DNA of 37,238 nucleotides from Rummeliibacillus sp. POC4 (GTDB lineage: Bacteria; Bacillota; Bacilli; Bacillales_A; Planococcaceae). The translations under genes were made by a program, and so were the position numbers. Below the pieces are notes generated by a model, which worked only from the letters and a program-made list of their open reading frames with translations, did no database searches and was not told the origin of the DNA. Location: positions 1 to 37,238 of the forward strand of contig NZ_QWUA01000052.1 of the NCBI RefSeq assembly GCF_003576525.1, given 5' to 3'. Below are positions 26,434 to 34,548 of the stretch, piece after piece; the first letter of the stretch is position 1; every line of letters begins with the position of its first letter.

Positions 26434-26451
26434 TTTCAATTGATATTGAAA
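26434..26451. promoter_or_regulatory. Palindrome upstream of the LysR-type gene
   Basis: Perfect palindrome TTTCAAT-TGAT-ATTGAAA, 13 bases upstream of the ATG at 26421, overlapping the ribosome-binding area on one side. Dyads with T-N11-A character are typical LysR sites; autoregulation is plausible. Confidence 0.4.
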
Positions 26452-26695
26452 CAACAATAAATTATCTATTTTAAGAATTGGGTTCGTAATAATTATAGCC
26501 ATAACTACCTTGAATAATTTGATTATTGTATAAAAATTTCATAATTTCTATCATGACTGAGACTAGTTTTATTTTCTGAGATAGAGATAGTTTTCATATC
26601 AGTTTATTAAAATTTATAAATTTTCTTTCCAATAACAATATTTTCTTCTTTATGTTAAAATATACTCAATCATTAAATTTGGAGGGGGTTTTATA

Positions 26696-27652
26696 TTGAA
26701 GTATGAGAAAATAGCCGATCATTTATATAGTATTGATACAAATGATCTAGGATTAAAAAACCGCACAACTTCTTATATAATAGTTGATGACAAAATTGCA
26801 TTAATCGAAACATCAGCAAGCCCATCAATCCCTTATATTTTGAACGCTTTAGAAGAATTACATATCAAGCCAAGTGATATCGATTATTTAATCTTGACGC
26901 ATATCCATTTAGATCACGCAGGCGGTGCTGGTGTAATGATGAAATACTGTCCAAACGCAACCGTGTTAGTTCATCCAAAAGGAGTCCGTCATTTAGTTGA
27001 TCCTATTCGTCTAATTGCCAGCGCAAGGTCCGTTTACGGAGAAAATTTCGATGCAATTTTCGGTGAAATTTTACCAATTCAAGAAAAACAACTTTATGCC
27101 ATAGGAGATAGAGAAATTATAAGATTAGGATCCTCTACTCTCACTTTCTACTACACAAAGGGACACGCAAATCACCATATTTCAATACATGAATCATTAA
27201 CAAATGGAATGTTTGTTGGAGATACAACAGGCGTTTACTACCCTGATATGACCGAAGAAGAATTCGATGTTATTCTACCTTCTACATCACCTAACCAATT
27301 TGATCCTAATTTAATGGAAGACTCGATTCAACTTTTTGAAAAGATTAAACCTAATGTACTTTATTTTGGCCATTACGGTCCTTATCCTCATCCCGAATTT
27401 GCTTATGCAGAAGTTCGACGTTATTTACCTATTTTTATGGATGCTGGACGTCAAGCGATGAAAGAAGAAACTGATTTTAAAAAACAAGTTCATCGTACAG
27501 AAGAAATATTAACAAACTCTATTTTTGCAGAATTACAGGCAAAAGGTCTTTCTAAAGATCATCCTGTTTTTAAAATAATCCCATTAGATTTGGCAGTAAG
27601 TGCAATGGGGATTATAGATTATTTAAGTAAATCTTTAAACAAACCAACCTAA
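26696..27652 (+). CDS. MBL-fold metallo-hydrolase
   Basis: 318-aa metallo-beta-lactamase-fold hydrolase. The metal site is complete: HIHLDH (H69, H71, D73, H74), the third-ligand region KGHANHH, the bridging aspartate in FVGDTTGVY, and a terminal histidine in YFGHYGPYPH. The C-terminal ~80 residues are helical, as in RNase Z-unlike, SoxH/YflN-type hydrolases. The substrate is unknown; cytoplasmic. The start is TTG 26696, seven bases after GGAGGGGG. It is divergent from the LysR-type gene across ~275 bases. That gap has only an AT-rich promoter region, with a TAAAAT-like -10 near 26656. Confidence 0.86.
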   Translation: MKYEKIADHLYSIDTNDLGLKNRTTSYIIVDDKIALIETSASPSIPYILNALEELHIKPSDIDYLILTHIHLDHAGGAGVMMKYCPNATVLVHPKGVRHLVDPIRLIASARSVYGENFDAIFGEILPIQEKQLYAIGDREIIRLGSSTLTFYYTKGHANHHISIHESLTNGMFVGDTTGVYYPDMTEEEFDVILPSTSPNQFDPNLMEDSIQLFEKIKPNVLYFGHYGPYPHPEFAYAEVRRYLPIFMDAGRQAMKEETDFKKQVHRTEEILTNSIFAELQAKGLSKDHPVFKIIPLDLAVSAMGIIDYLSKSLNKPT

Positions 27653-27656
27653 TCAG

Positions 27657-27687
27657 CAACAAGCCATTGGATATTCAACGGCTGTTG
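27657..27687 (+). terminator. Possible terminator after the MBL-fold gene
   Basis: CAACAAGCC pairs with GGCTGTTG with one bulged A; loop of 14. The T-run is displaced (TATTCTCAGAGATTTTTT), so the call is weak. Confidence 0.35.
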
Positions 27688-27711
27688 TATTCTCAGAGAT
27701 TTTTTGTTACT

Positions 27712-28233
27712 TTATATATCTTTTTCTAGTTTCGCTTTCTGCAATACTGTACGAATAAAGGGCTCTTTGTTTTTTGTATATGTATGTCTGTCAAACGCAT
27801 ATTCAGATGCCAAATTTGTCTTTAATAACGCATATTCTTCCGCAAATTCGGGATGATTTCTTAAATAGTCTCTAAATAATATCTTTTCTCTCCATTCCGA
27901 ACTGTCATATTCACAAATATGCAAATGACATGTACCTTGTCCCCATTGACCTTTTCTAAAAAATTTTCTATCTTTGAATTCTATCTTTGGGACATATTCA
28001 TAACCGATTTCTTGAAGCGGATGAACTAGCGAAGAAACTTGTTCTAAATGATGTACACCTACCATTATGTCTATAATTGGCTTTGCTTTTAAACCTACAA
28101 TAGATGTGCTTCCTATATGCTCTATACACAATATTTGATCGCCTATTGCATTTATGATATTTGTTTTTTCACAGTCAAATTGTTTTAACCAATTTGGGTT
28201 ATATTCTACAAGGGTAACTGTTGCACGATCCAT
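27712..28233 (-). CDS. GrpB-family (UPF0157) nucleotidyltransferase-like protein
   Basis: 173-aa cytoplasmic protein of the GrpB/UPF0157 family, which shares the nucleotidyltransferase fold. Hallmarks are the opening VTLVEYNPNWLKQFDCEK, IEHIGSTSIVGLKAKPIIDIMV with the GS and paired aspartates, FKDRKFFRKG, and HLHICEYDSSEWREKILFRDYLRNH. The biological role of the family is poorly known. ATG 28233 is preceded by GAGGAGTGAAGAA. It is convergent with the MBL-fold gene and divergent from the small membrane protein at 28297. Confidence 0.92.
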   Translation of the reverse strand: MDRATVTLVEYNPNWLKQFDCEKTNIINAIGDQILCIEHIGSTSIVGLKAKPIIDIMVGVHHLEQVSSLVHPLQEIGYEYVPKIEFKDRKFFRKGQWGQGTCHLHICEYDSSEWREKILFRDYLRNHPEFAEEYALLKTNLASEYAFDRHTYTKNKEPFIRTVLQKAKLEKDI

Positions 28234-28296
28234 TTCTTCACTCCTCGTTTTATTTTAAAATTTTCATATATATATTCCAGTTAAAAGGAGACCCTA

Positions 28297-28707
28297 ATGA
28301 GAGAAATCTTAAATAATCGATATTTCGAATTTATCTTAATTTTACTGATTACATGCTCAGTTAGCATCTATACATATATTAACGGCAAGTTATATTTTTA
28401 TATTAATGGTTTAAGGCACTATGCTTTTTATCCATTAATAATATTCACGATATATGTAATAATTTTATTGATCAACACGAACTATTTAATAAGAAAAATA
28501 CAATATTGGAGTTTAATATTCTTAACAATTGGATGTTTACTTATCTATAATTATGAAAAACCAAAATATACTTACGAAGATGCACTTGATATAGTAAAAG
28601 AGAAAGAAAAGCTTAATCTTACTCTTATATTACAGCCAGAATTATATACAAAAAGAGATAATGATTATTATCAAATTTATAAAATATTAGGACAACCAAA
28701 GGCATAA
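28297..28707 (+). CDS. Small membrane protein of unknown function
   Basis: 136 aa with three predicted transmembrane helices: residues ~11-28, ~40-60 and ~68-85. A hydrophilic C-terminal tail of about 50 residues (YEDALDIVKEKEKLNLTL and on) follows. I do not recognise a family. ATG 28297 follows AAAAGGAGACCCTA, a strong site, so it is very likely expressed. Downstream of the stop are a 16-base perfect palindrome CAAGTTCATGAACTTG (28740-28755) and a 10-bp inverted repeat TTTTATATCA / TGATATAAAA (28765-28806). Neither has a T-run. Confidence 0.7.
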   Translation: MREILNNRYFEFILILLITCSVSIYTYINGKLYFYINGLRHYAFYPLIIFTIYVIILLINTNYLIRKIQYWSLIFLTIGCLLIYNYEKPKYTYEDALDIVKEKEKLNLTLILQPELYTKRDNDYYQIYKILGQPKA

Positions 28708-28802
28708 ACAAATATTTTTCTTTCGCCCCATATTCAGGGCAAGTTCATGAACTTGATTAGTGTGTTTTATATCACTATTTTCATTTCCTAATTGAATGAT
28801 AT

Positions 28803-28832
28803 AAAAGAAGCTATCCATTTCGATAGCTTCTT
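28803..28832 (-). terminator. Rho-independent terminator of leuA
   Basis: On the minus strand AAGAAGCTATC and GATAGCTTCTT form a perfect 11-bp stem with a six-base loop followed by TTTTAT, ~30 bases past the leuA stop. Confidence 0.87.
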
Positions 28833-28863
28833 AAGTACAAATCAATTATTCTACTATGGTATT

Positions 28864-30432
28864 TTATAATACTGGAAGGAGTTTTTCGATAATAATACTA
28901 TTAACTGCATTCATATAAGCAAGTGCACTTGCTTTGATGACATCTGTATCAGTAGCTTTTGCTATATATTTTTCTCCATTATATTCAACTTGTAGTTTTA
29001 CTTTTCCTAGTGCTTCTTTACCTCTTGATACACTAGAAATTTTGTATTCAAGAAGTTTAATATCCATATCAATGATTTCTTTCATCGCTGAATACAATGC
29101 ATCGATTGGTCCTGTTCCTACAGTACTTGCACTAAATACTTCGTTACCCTTTTTAACTTTAATGCTTGCAGATGGGAAAGTAGTGTTACTAATAACTTGC
29201 AAATCAACTAGTTCGTAGAAATCCCCACTATGACTTTCAATTTTTTCAGCCATTTGGTGACGTACAAAATATTTTTCTACAAGGATATATAAATCATGGT
29301 TATATACCTCTTTTTTAGCATCTGCAAGATTTAAAAAGTCAGCGAAAATTTCTTCAAATTGTTCATCTGTTAAAGTTCCAACTGAAAGTTTTTCTAGTGC
29401 ATTTTTTACTGCATGTCGACCAGAACGAGCTGTTAAAACAAGCTCCATATCATCTAAACCTACTTCAGTTGGGTGAATAATTTCGTAAGCATCTCGTGAT
29501 TTTAGAAGACCATCTTGGTGAATACCTGAAGAGTGGGCAAATGCATTTTCACCTGTGATTGCTTTGTTAACTTGAACATCTAATCCCATTAAGCTACTGA
29601 CGAGTTTTGATGTTGTGATTATTTCTTTTGTATTTACTCTTGTTGCAACATCGCCAAAATAATTACCACGTGTATGTAATGCCATGACCACTTCTTCAAG
29701 GGAAGCATTTCCAGCACGTTCACCAATACCGTTAATCGTACATTCCACTTTATCTGCCCCGTTTTTAATAGCTGCAAGTGTATTTGCTGTTGCCATGCCA
29801 AGGTCGTTATGACAGTGAACACTTAGTAATACTTTATCATTTAAGTTTTTAATACGATCATTAAGTTTATAGACCATTTCTCCAAATTCTTCTGGAACTG
29901 CATAACCAACCGTATCAGGTACATTTATCATTGTAGCTCCTGCCTTAATGACGGCTTCAATTGTTTTCCATAGATATTCAAAATCTGAACGAGATGCATC
30001 TTCTGTAGAATATTGAACTTGAGGTAGTAAGCTTTTTGCATATTTTACTGCTTCAACACCAATATCTAAGATTTGATCTTTTGATTTACCAAATTTCTTT
30101 TCAACATGAATATCAGATGTTCCGAGTACCATATGAATCATTGGATTTTCAGCATGTTTAACGCTATGATATACCGCATCGATGTCAGCTTTAACGGCAC
30201 GTGCAAGAGCTGTAATCATTATGTCGTCCGTGTTACCTACTTTTTGTGCTACTTCTTTCACAGCATTGAAATCTCCCGTAGATGATGCTGGGAAACCCGC
30301 TTCAATAATATCTACTTGTAGTTTCTTTAGTTGCTTTGCTACTTCAAGTTTTTCATAAATATTCAATTTTGCACCCGGTACTTGTTCACCATCACGTAAA
30401 GTCGTATCAAAAACCCAAATTTTTCTTGTCAT
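28864..30432 (-). CDS. leuA: 2-isopropylmalate synthase
   Basis: First committed enzyme of leucine synthesis: condenses acetyl-CoA with 2-oxoisovalerate. 522 aa, the long bacterial form. The catalytic barrel opens with [15 protein letters not shown] (metal Asp and Arg). It carries [19 protein letters not shown] with the metal histidines and [15 protein letters not shown]. The LeuA regulatory domain for leucine feedback occupies ~390-515 ([30 protein letters not shown]). ATG 30432 follows GAGGAGTGGTAAAT; the GTG at 30441 overlaps that site. leuB, leuC, leuD and ilv genes are not next to it. Control is by a T-box leader with a leucine specifier. Confidence 0.96.
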   Translation of the reverse strand: MTRKIWVFDTTLRDGEQVPGAKLNIYEKLEVAKQLKKLQVDIIEAGFPASSTGDFNAVKEVAQKVGNTDDIMITALARAVKADIDAVYHSVKHAENPMIHMVLGTSDIHVEKKFGKSKDQILDIGVEAVKYAKSLLPQVQYSTEDASRSDFEYLWKTIEAVIKAGATMINVPDTVGYAVPEEFGEMVYKLNDRIKNLNDKVLLSVHCHNDLGMATANTLAAIKNGADKVECTINGIGERAGNASLEEVVMALHTRGNYFGDVATRVNTKEIITTSKLVSSLMGLDVQVNKAITGENAFAHSSGIHQDGLLKSRDAYEIIHPTEVGLDDMELVLTARSGRHAVKNALEKLSVGTLTDEQFEEIFADFLNLADAKKEVYNHDLYILVEKYFVRHQMAEKIESHSGDFYELVDLQVISNTTFPSASIKVKKGNEVFSASTVGTGPIDALYSAMKEIIDMDIKLLEYKISSVSRGKEALGKVKLQVEYNGEKYIAKATDTDVIKASALAYMNAVNSIIIEKLLPVL

Positions 30433-30513
30433 ATTTACCACTCCTCTTTTAGTAGTATGGCGTTGTCATTAGTGAATTGTTTCGATTAAACAATTTTAAC
30501 AAAGCCAAAAAAC

Positions 30514-30556
30514 AAAAAATCTCATCTCTATAGAAACTAACTATAGAGACGAGATT
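30514..30556 (-). terminator. T-box intrinsic terminator upstream of leuA
   Basis: Minus-strand stem AATCTCGTCTCTATAG / CTATAGAGATGAGATT with a short loop and T-run. The first arm is preceded by the T-box sequence, as required for terminator/antiterminator switching. Confidence 0.93.
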
Positions 30557-30788
30557 AACTCGCGGTACCACTCTAATTGAACAATTTAAAATTGCCCCAC
30601 TCATTCGATAGCGATCACTATCTATCCTAATAACGGTAGGAATCCGAACTCCATTACTATTATAGGTTCACGGAGTAGCTCATGGACGAGTTCAAAAGTA
30701 TATAACGACCGATTCACACCACCCATCGGCTCTCTTTGCGCTTATAACACTTTTTACTATTTCCAATCTTGGCTTTAATTTATTTGAT
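30514..30788 (-). ncRNA. T-box leader (leucine specifier) controlling leuA
   Basis: tRNA-sensing leader. The T-box AGAGTGGTACCGCG is complementary to 30561-30574, which reads CGCGGTACCACTCT. Stem I elements (GCGCAAAGAGAGCCGATGGGTGG) lie at the 5' end. The specifier loop reads GAACTC; CTC at 30688-30690 is a leucine codon, matching leuA downstream. Uncharged tRNA-Leu should favour the antiterminator. The 5' end is estimated from the promoter at 30796-30825. Confidence 0.93.
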
Positions 30789-30795
30789 TGATTGG

Positions 30796-30825
30796 ATTGT
30801 AACGCAGAATGCTAGATGCTGTCAA
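30796..30825 (-). promoter_or_regulatory. SigA-type promoter of the T-box-leuA transcript
   Basis: On the minus strand TTGACA (30820-30825), an 18-base spacer, and TACAAT (30796-30801). It starts about 19 bases past the stop of the upstream ABC ATPase gene, so leuA has its own transcript. Confidence 0.85.
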
Positions 30826-30843
30826 CAGAATTTTTAGAAAATT

Positions 30844-31623
30844 TTATGATTTCAGAACTAATAACGGTCTTTCATTTCTCCAAATACATTCGACAGGCAT
30901 TTCAAAAAACTCGCTTAAATTTTCACTCGTAAGCATCTCATTTGTTTTTCCTTTAGCAAATACTTCTCCTTTTTTCAACAACAATGTATGCTGAAATTCC
31001 GGTAATATTTCTTCAACATGATGTGTCACGTAAATAATTGTAGGACCGTCTTTTAACTTGGCAATCTCTCCAATTGTTTTAAGTAAGGATTCTCTAGCTA
31101 TAAAGTCAAAACCCGTAGCAGGTTCATCTAAAATTAATAACTCTGGTTCGCCCATAAGTGCACGCCCTAACAAAACCCTTTGTTTCTCACCTTGTGATAA
31201 TGTTTTATAATCTCGATCTGCGTACTCGATTGCACCTAGTTGTCGTAACAATTTAATCGCTTTCTCCCTAATTTCAGGTGTAGGCTTTTCGTACAATCCG
31301 ATTGAAGCATAAGCACCGCTTAAAATAATTTCAAACGCACTATCTAAGGGATTTAATTTTGCTTGGAATCCTGCTGATACAATACCTATTTTACGTCTTA
31401 GGTGTTCCCCTAGAACTGATTTACCAAAAATTTTTCCAACAACTTCAACTTGACCACTAGTTGGAAAATAATAGGCACATAGCATATTTAATAATGCAGT
31501 CTTTCCTGCTCCATTTAAACCATATAACACCCAATGTTCGCCCTTATTAATCTTCCAATCTATATGATGTAATATCCATGCATCATCTTTTTTAAGTGAG
31601 ACATCTTGTAAATGTAGTACCAT
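30844..31623 (-). CDS. ABC transporter ATP-binding protein, YlmA-like
   Basis: 259-aa single ABC ATPase domain. Walker A GLNGAGKT (~35-42), Q-loop region VSAGFQAKL, signature LSQGEKQRV, Walker B LLILDEP, and the H-loop VTHH are all present, so it should hydrolyse ATP. The sequence resembles YlmA/ModF-like ATPases often found without a cognate permease, and none is adjacent. The substrate is unknown. ATG 31623 is favoured over TTG 31632; the binding site (GAGAGAAAGAAG) is weak. The leuA promoter lies just past its stop. Confidence 0.87.
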   Translation of the reverse strand: MVLHLQDVSLKKDDAWILHHIDWKINKGEHWVLYGLNGAGKTALLNMLCAYYFPTSGQVEVVGKIFGKSVLGEHLRRKIGIVSAGFQAKLNPLDSAFEIILSGAYASIGLYEKPTPEIREKAIKLLRQLGAIEYADRDYKTLSQGEKQRVLLGRALMGEPELLILDEPATGFDFIARESLLKTIGEIAKLKDGPTIIYVTHHVEEILPEFQHTLLLKKGEVFAKGKTNEMLTSENLSEFFEMPVECIWRNERPLLVLKS

Positions 31624-31671
31624 CTTAAACAACTTCTTTCTCTCTAATATACTTTTTAATATATTGATATA

Positions 31672-32298
31672 TTAATATTTATCTAAAGCTAGTTTTATAC
31701 CGAACCCTACTAACCCCGTTCCAGTAACACCCTCAATTGCCATTTGGGTTTGAGGCTTCATCATAAAGCTACGAATAGTATTAAGCAAAAGAATATAAAA
31801 TACAAACCATATTGCTGTAAGAACAACATATGTTAGCCCCATCCAGATGAATGGTAAAAATGAATGATTATTCGAGTCAACGAATTGAGGTAAAAAGGTT
31901 AGAAAGAACACAGCAACTTTTGGATTTAGTAGATTCGTTAAAAAGCCTTGCTTAAAACACGCATGATCATTAAGTTCTATACCATTTTTATGTTCTATCA
32001 AACTCTCTTCTTTTTTCTTTTGGATTGAAATAAACGATTTAATCCCCAGATAAATTAAATAGGCTCCCCCCACATATTTAAAAATAGAAAAAAGAAAAGC
32101 CGATTTAGCAATAATAGCTGACAATCCCACAACTGCTGCAAATGTATGAATGAGTAACGCACAACAGGTTCCAAATATCGTTTTTAGTCCACCTATTTTT
32201 CCCTTTATTAAAGTATTTTTAGTTGCAATAGCTGTATCAGGACCTGGTAATAGAATAAGTAAAATGCACATTGTAACAAACAACCAATATTGATGCAT
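31672..32298 (-). CDS. LysE/RhtB-family amino acid exporter
   Basis: 208-aa membrane protein with six helices typical of the LysE/RhtB translocator family, which exports amino acids such as lysine, homoserine, threonine or leucine. The hallmark is the helix-1 motif ILLILLPGPDTAIATKNTLIKGKIGGLKT. It is followed by VGGAYLIYLGIKSF and FKQGFLTNLLNPKVAVFFLTFLPQFV. The substrate cannot be assigned. ATG 32298 follows AAAGAGGTGAATAAG; the GTG at 32307 is inside the binding site. The gene lies 48 bases upstream of the ABC ATPase with no terminator seen, so they may share a transcript. Confidence 0.91.
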   Translation of the reverse strand: MHQYWLFVTMCILLILLPGPDTAIATKNTLIKGKIGGLKTIFGTCCALLIHTFAAVVGLSAIIAKSAFLFSIFKYVGGAYLIYLGIKSFISIQKKKEESLIEHKNGIELNDHACFKQGFLTNLLNPKVAVFFLTFLPQFVDSNNHSFLPFIWMGLTYVVLTAIWFVFYILLLNTIRSFMMKPQTQMAIEGVTGTGLVGFGIKLALDKY

Positions 32299-32460
32299 CT
32301 TATTCACCTCTTTCTTTGAATAGCTACATTTTATCAGAATATTAAGAATAAAACATAGTGATCATACTAATTTATATTCATAAAAACCTAAAAAGCTATA
32401 TTGATATATTTACCTTTGTACTCTCATAAAAAGTTAGATTAAATTTATCTCATATTGAGA

Positions 32461-32490
32461 TTGACACTCATTACAAAATATTCATATAAT
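32461..32490 (+). promoter_or_regulatory. Consensus-like promoter of the broken ABC ATPase gene
   Basis: TTGACA (32461), 18-base spacer, TATAAT (32485). The -10 lies inside a dyad ATATTCA (32478-32484) / TGAATAT (32493-32499), a possible operator. The downstream gene is defective, but this promoter appears intact. Confidence 0.8.
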
Positions 32491-32568
32491 TCTGAATATA
32501 GTTAATATATATTTACTACTTTGGTTTAATAGATTGTATCCATCTTATTTGCAAAGGGGATTTTATAG

Positions 32569-32984
32569 ATGATATACACTCTAAAGAAAAAGCAATTGCA
32601 AAAGGAAAAGAACTTCTAACCTCTCTTGGACTAGAAGATAAGTTTGATGTTTACCCTTCCAGATTATCTGGTGGACAACAACAAAGGGTTGCCATTGCTA
32701 GAGCACTTGCAATGGAACCCCATGTAATGCTCTTTGATGAACCTACTTCAGCACTTGACCCAGAGATGGTCCAAGAAGTTTTAGACGCTATTCGTAAATT
32801 AGCTGCTGACGGTATGACCATGGTCGTAGTAACTCACGAAATGGGATTTGCCAAAGAAATTTGCGATCAAATTGTTTTTATGGCTGAAGGTCAAATTGTT
32901 GAAGTTGCTCTACCAGAAGAGTTCTTTTCTTCCCCTAAATCTGAACGAGCAAAAACATTTCTTTCTAAAGTTTTAAACCACTAA
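32569..32984 (+). pseudogene. Internally deleted polar-amino-acid ABC ATPase (GlnQ/TcyN type)
   Basis: Only the second half of a GlnQ-type ATPase survives. A frame open from 32502 reads [20 protein letters not shown], then the signature [19 protein letters not shown], Walker [15 protein letters not shown]-loop [12 protein letters not shown] and the usual C-terminus [18 protein letters not shown]. The N-terminal half with Walker A and Q-loop (about 110 residues) is absent. A good AAAGGGG and ATG at 32569 remain, but they open a different frame that stops after 16 codons. This implies an internal deletion near 32572-32580 fusing start and tail out of frame. No ATG, GTG or TTG opens the ABC frame before ATG 32712. 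No permease or binding-protein gene is nearby. A terminator follows the stop. Confidence 0.82.
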
Positions 32985-32996
32985 TCCATTCTAAAT

Positions 32997-33023
32997 AAAA
33001 AAGAGCACATAAGTGCTCTTTTT
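32997..33023. terminator. Bidirectional terminator
   Basis: AAAAAAGAGCAC / GTGCTCTTTTT stem with an ATAA loop between the ABC remnant and the convergent 60-aa gene; T-runs on both strands. Confidence 0.9.
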
Positions 33024-33204
33024 ATCCAACCAATTCATGTTTAACTACTTCATAAGCTTGACAAATAGATTCCATCATTTCATCAGATTCATGTTTTAGT
33101 AGTTTTTTTGCAATAAGATAAAGGTCCGCATCATCGTGATCGGCTAGATTCATAAGAATTTCTCCTTCTATCTTATTTACGTAAAATTCTATTTTATTAT
33201 CCAT
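33022..33204 (-). CDS. Small acidic protein of unknown function
   Basis: 60 aa, soluble, acidic and mostly helical (GEILMNLADHDDADLYLIAKKL, SDEMMESICQAYEVVKHELVG). I do not recognise a family. ATG 33204 is preceded by AGAGGAAA, four bases away, which supports real translation. The stop lies at the foot of the bidirectional terminator at 32997. No membrane segment, cysteine pair or metal motif is visible. It may be a small regulatory or sporulation-type protein, but nothing in the sequence proves that. Confidence 0.6.
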   Translation of the reverse strand: MDNKIEFYVNKIEGEILMNLADHDDADLYLIAKKLLKHESDEMMESICQAYEVVKHELVG

Positions 33205-33411
33205 TTTCCTCTATTCCTTTTCTATTAATAATATTTATATTAAATTTATTTCATCCAATTTTATATACCTATATATTACAACGTCAGACATCTTACATCT
33301 AGGCTTTTGTTCTATTTTTATTTTTAATTGTGTCAGATATTTGTCATAATAATTCTTTTTCTGTATGAGACCGTTTACATTAATTAAGGCCAAATTTTCT
33401 GAATAAAAACC

Positions 33412-33440
33412 TTGCAAAATAGAACGAATGTTCTTATAAT
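33412..33440 (+). promoter_or_regulatory. Promoter with LexA (SOS) box for the 53-aa gene
   Basis: TTGCAA (33412-33417), 17-base spacer, perfect TATAAT (33435-33440). Inside the spacer GAAC-GAAT-GTTC (33422-33433) matches the core of the Bacillus LexA/DinR box (CGAACRNRYGTTYC, 12 of 14 positions including the GAAC and GTTC arms). LexA bound here would block RNA polymerase. Confidence 0.8.
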
Positions 33441-33460
33441 GAAATTGAGGTGATTTTCAA

Positions 33461-33622
33461 ATGCATCCGCTTGAAAAGCAAAGAATTCAACTATCCCCCA
33501 CTGACAAAGATACTTTAGAAAATGCTGCAAAAGAATTTTTGCAAACAACATCAAAAGAACTTCTCTTAGATAACATTACGCTTTACAAAAATTTTCAAAA
33601 AAAGAAAACGGTTGCTCATTAG
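33461..33622 (+). CDS. 53-aa protein of unknown function, probable SOS-regulated gene
   Basis: Short gene. It encodes 53 aa: MHPLEKQRIQLSPTDKDTL, then ENAAKEFLQTTSKELLLDNI and TLYKNFQKKKTVAH. It is soluble, mainly helical, with a basic C-terminus, no membrane helix (unlike YneA) and no cysteine. ATG 33461 follows GAGGTGATTTTCAA, and a near-consensus promoter with a LexA box sits ~20 bases upstream, so DNA-damage induction is likely. The stop codon lies inside the loop of the terminator at 33606. I do not recognise the family. Possible roles such as checkpoint factor, repair accessory or toxin are speculation. Confidence 0.72.
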   Translation: MHPLEKQRIQLSPTDKDTLENAAKEFLQTTSKELLLDNITLYKNFQKKKTVAH

Positions 33623-33633
33623 AACAACCGTTT
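33606..33633. terminator. Terminator overlapping the end of the 53-aa gene
   Basis: Perfect 9-bp stem AAACGGTTG / CAACCGTTT with the TAG stop of the 53-aa gene in its loop. On the minus strand it is followed by TCTTTTTTT, so it also ends the ycgR-ycgQ transcript. Confidence 0.86.
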
Positions 33634-33659
33634 CAAAAATTGAAGATTTATATTTATAT

Positions 33660-34535
33660 TTATTTTTGTTTTTTTATATTTGGATTATCATATCCTCTAA
33701 ATGTATATGGCTCGTCTGGTTTTTCAGTTTGATTGACCTTTGTTACTTTTAAATAGGGAATGTTTGATTTAAAAGGTTGATAGTAAATTGTGGAGAGTTT
33801 ACCTTCTACATTCACCCATTGATCATTTTTTAAATGTTGACCATCAGGTAATTCAACGAGCATCCCATAGACCCCTGCATCTGCTACACAGTGAATAACG
33901 CCAAAACGTAATACGAATACTTGATTTTTTCCTAATTCATTCTTTTCACCATGATATATAAAGCCTTTATACGAAACAGTTTTCCCCATAAATTCGCCAG
34001 GGAAATTATATAGGGTTTCCATACCCATTAAGAAATTATCATCATTTAGAGCTACTTCTTTCATTTTTGAAAACTCATCTAATTCTTGCTGCATTAAATC
34101 TAAATAACCATCTTTTCCAAAGAAAATACTAGTGTCTGGCTTTAAATATTGTGGCTTAATAAATTGATCACCTTTTTGAAGTGTATTTAATGATTGAAAT
34201 GAAAAGCCTTTTGATTTCACAACTGTGGAGTCAAGTGTTGCGATAGGCAAACAAAGACCCGTTATCAAAGGAAAGATGAAAATTGCATAAAACAAGATTC
34301 TTCTATACCATGGTTTGTTCTTTTCATGCTCATGATTATGTCCACAATCACATTCAACCTCTTTTTCATCTTTAGCCATATTGATAATTTGTACTATCGT
34401 TAATATAGCAAATAAAATGATACCTAATATATTAATGTATTGATATTTCATATTAATATATTTCGCATTATCCCCTGAGGCATAGAGGTAATAAAAGAAA
34501 TACGTAAATCCCATTAAGATCAATGATCGAATCAT
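33660..34535 (-). CDS. ycgQ: TIGR03943/DUF1980 protein YcgQ
   Basis: 291-aa membrane-anchored partner of the YcgR permease. Two or three N-terminal helices surround a metal-binding loop, VECDCGHNHEHEKNKP. A long extracytoplasmic region ends in a DUF1980 OB-like domain (VSYKGFIYHGEKN, QVFVLRFGVIHCVADAGVYGMLV, WVNVEGKLSTIYY). The C-H-D arrangement in VIHCVADAG is conserved in the family. The pair is linked to metal (perhaps zinc) homeostasis in other bacteria; function is not proven. ATG 34535 lies nine bases after AGGAGG, which overlaps the ycgR stop, so translation is coupled. The TTG at 34556 is rejected. Confidence 0.9.
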   Translation of the reverse strand: MIRSLILMGFTYFFYYLYASGDNAKYINMKYQYINILGIILFAILTIVQIINMAKDEKEVECDCGHNHEHEKNKPWYRRILFYAIFIFPLITGLCLPIATLDSTVVKSKGFSFQSLNTLQKGDQFIKPQYLKPDTSIFFGKDGYLDLMQQELDEFSKMKEVALNDDNFLMGMETLYNFPGEFMGKTVSYKGFIYHGEKNELGKNQVFVLRFGVIHCVADAGVYGMLVELPDGQHLKNDQWVNVEGKLSTIYYQPFKSNIPYLKVTKVNQTEKPDEPYTFRGYDNPNIKKQK

Positions 34536-34548
34536 CTTTATCGCCCTC

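Noticed and set aside
32454-32475. Fur-box-like TGAGATTGACACTCA around 32456
   Set aside because: Too few matches to the 7-1-7 Fur consensus; better explained as the TTGACA -35 region.
33235-33417. 60-codon minus-strand reading frame
   Set aside because: It begins at TTG with no ribosome-binding site and overlaps the -35 region of the LexA-box promoter. No domain is recognised.
33022-33622. Toxin-antitoxin pair from the 60-aa and 53-aa genes
   Set aside because: They are on opposite strands about 255 bases apart with separate signals, and neither resembles a known toxin or antitoxin.
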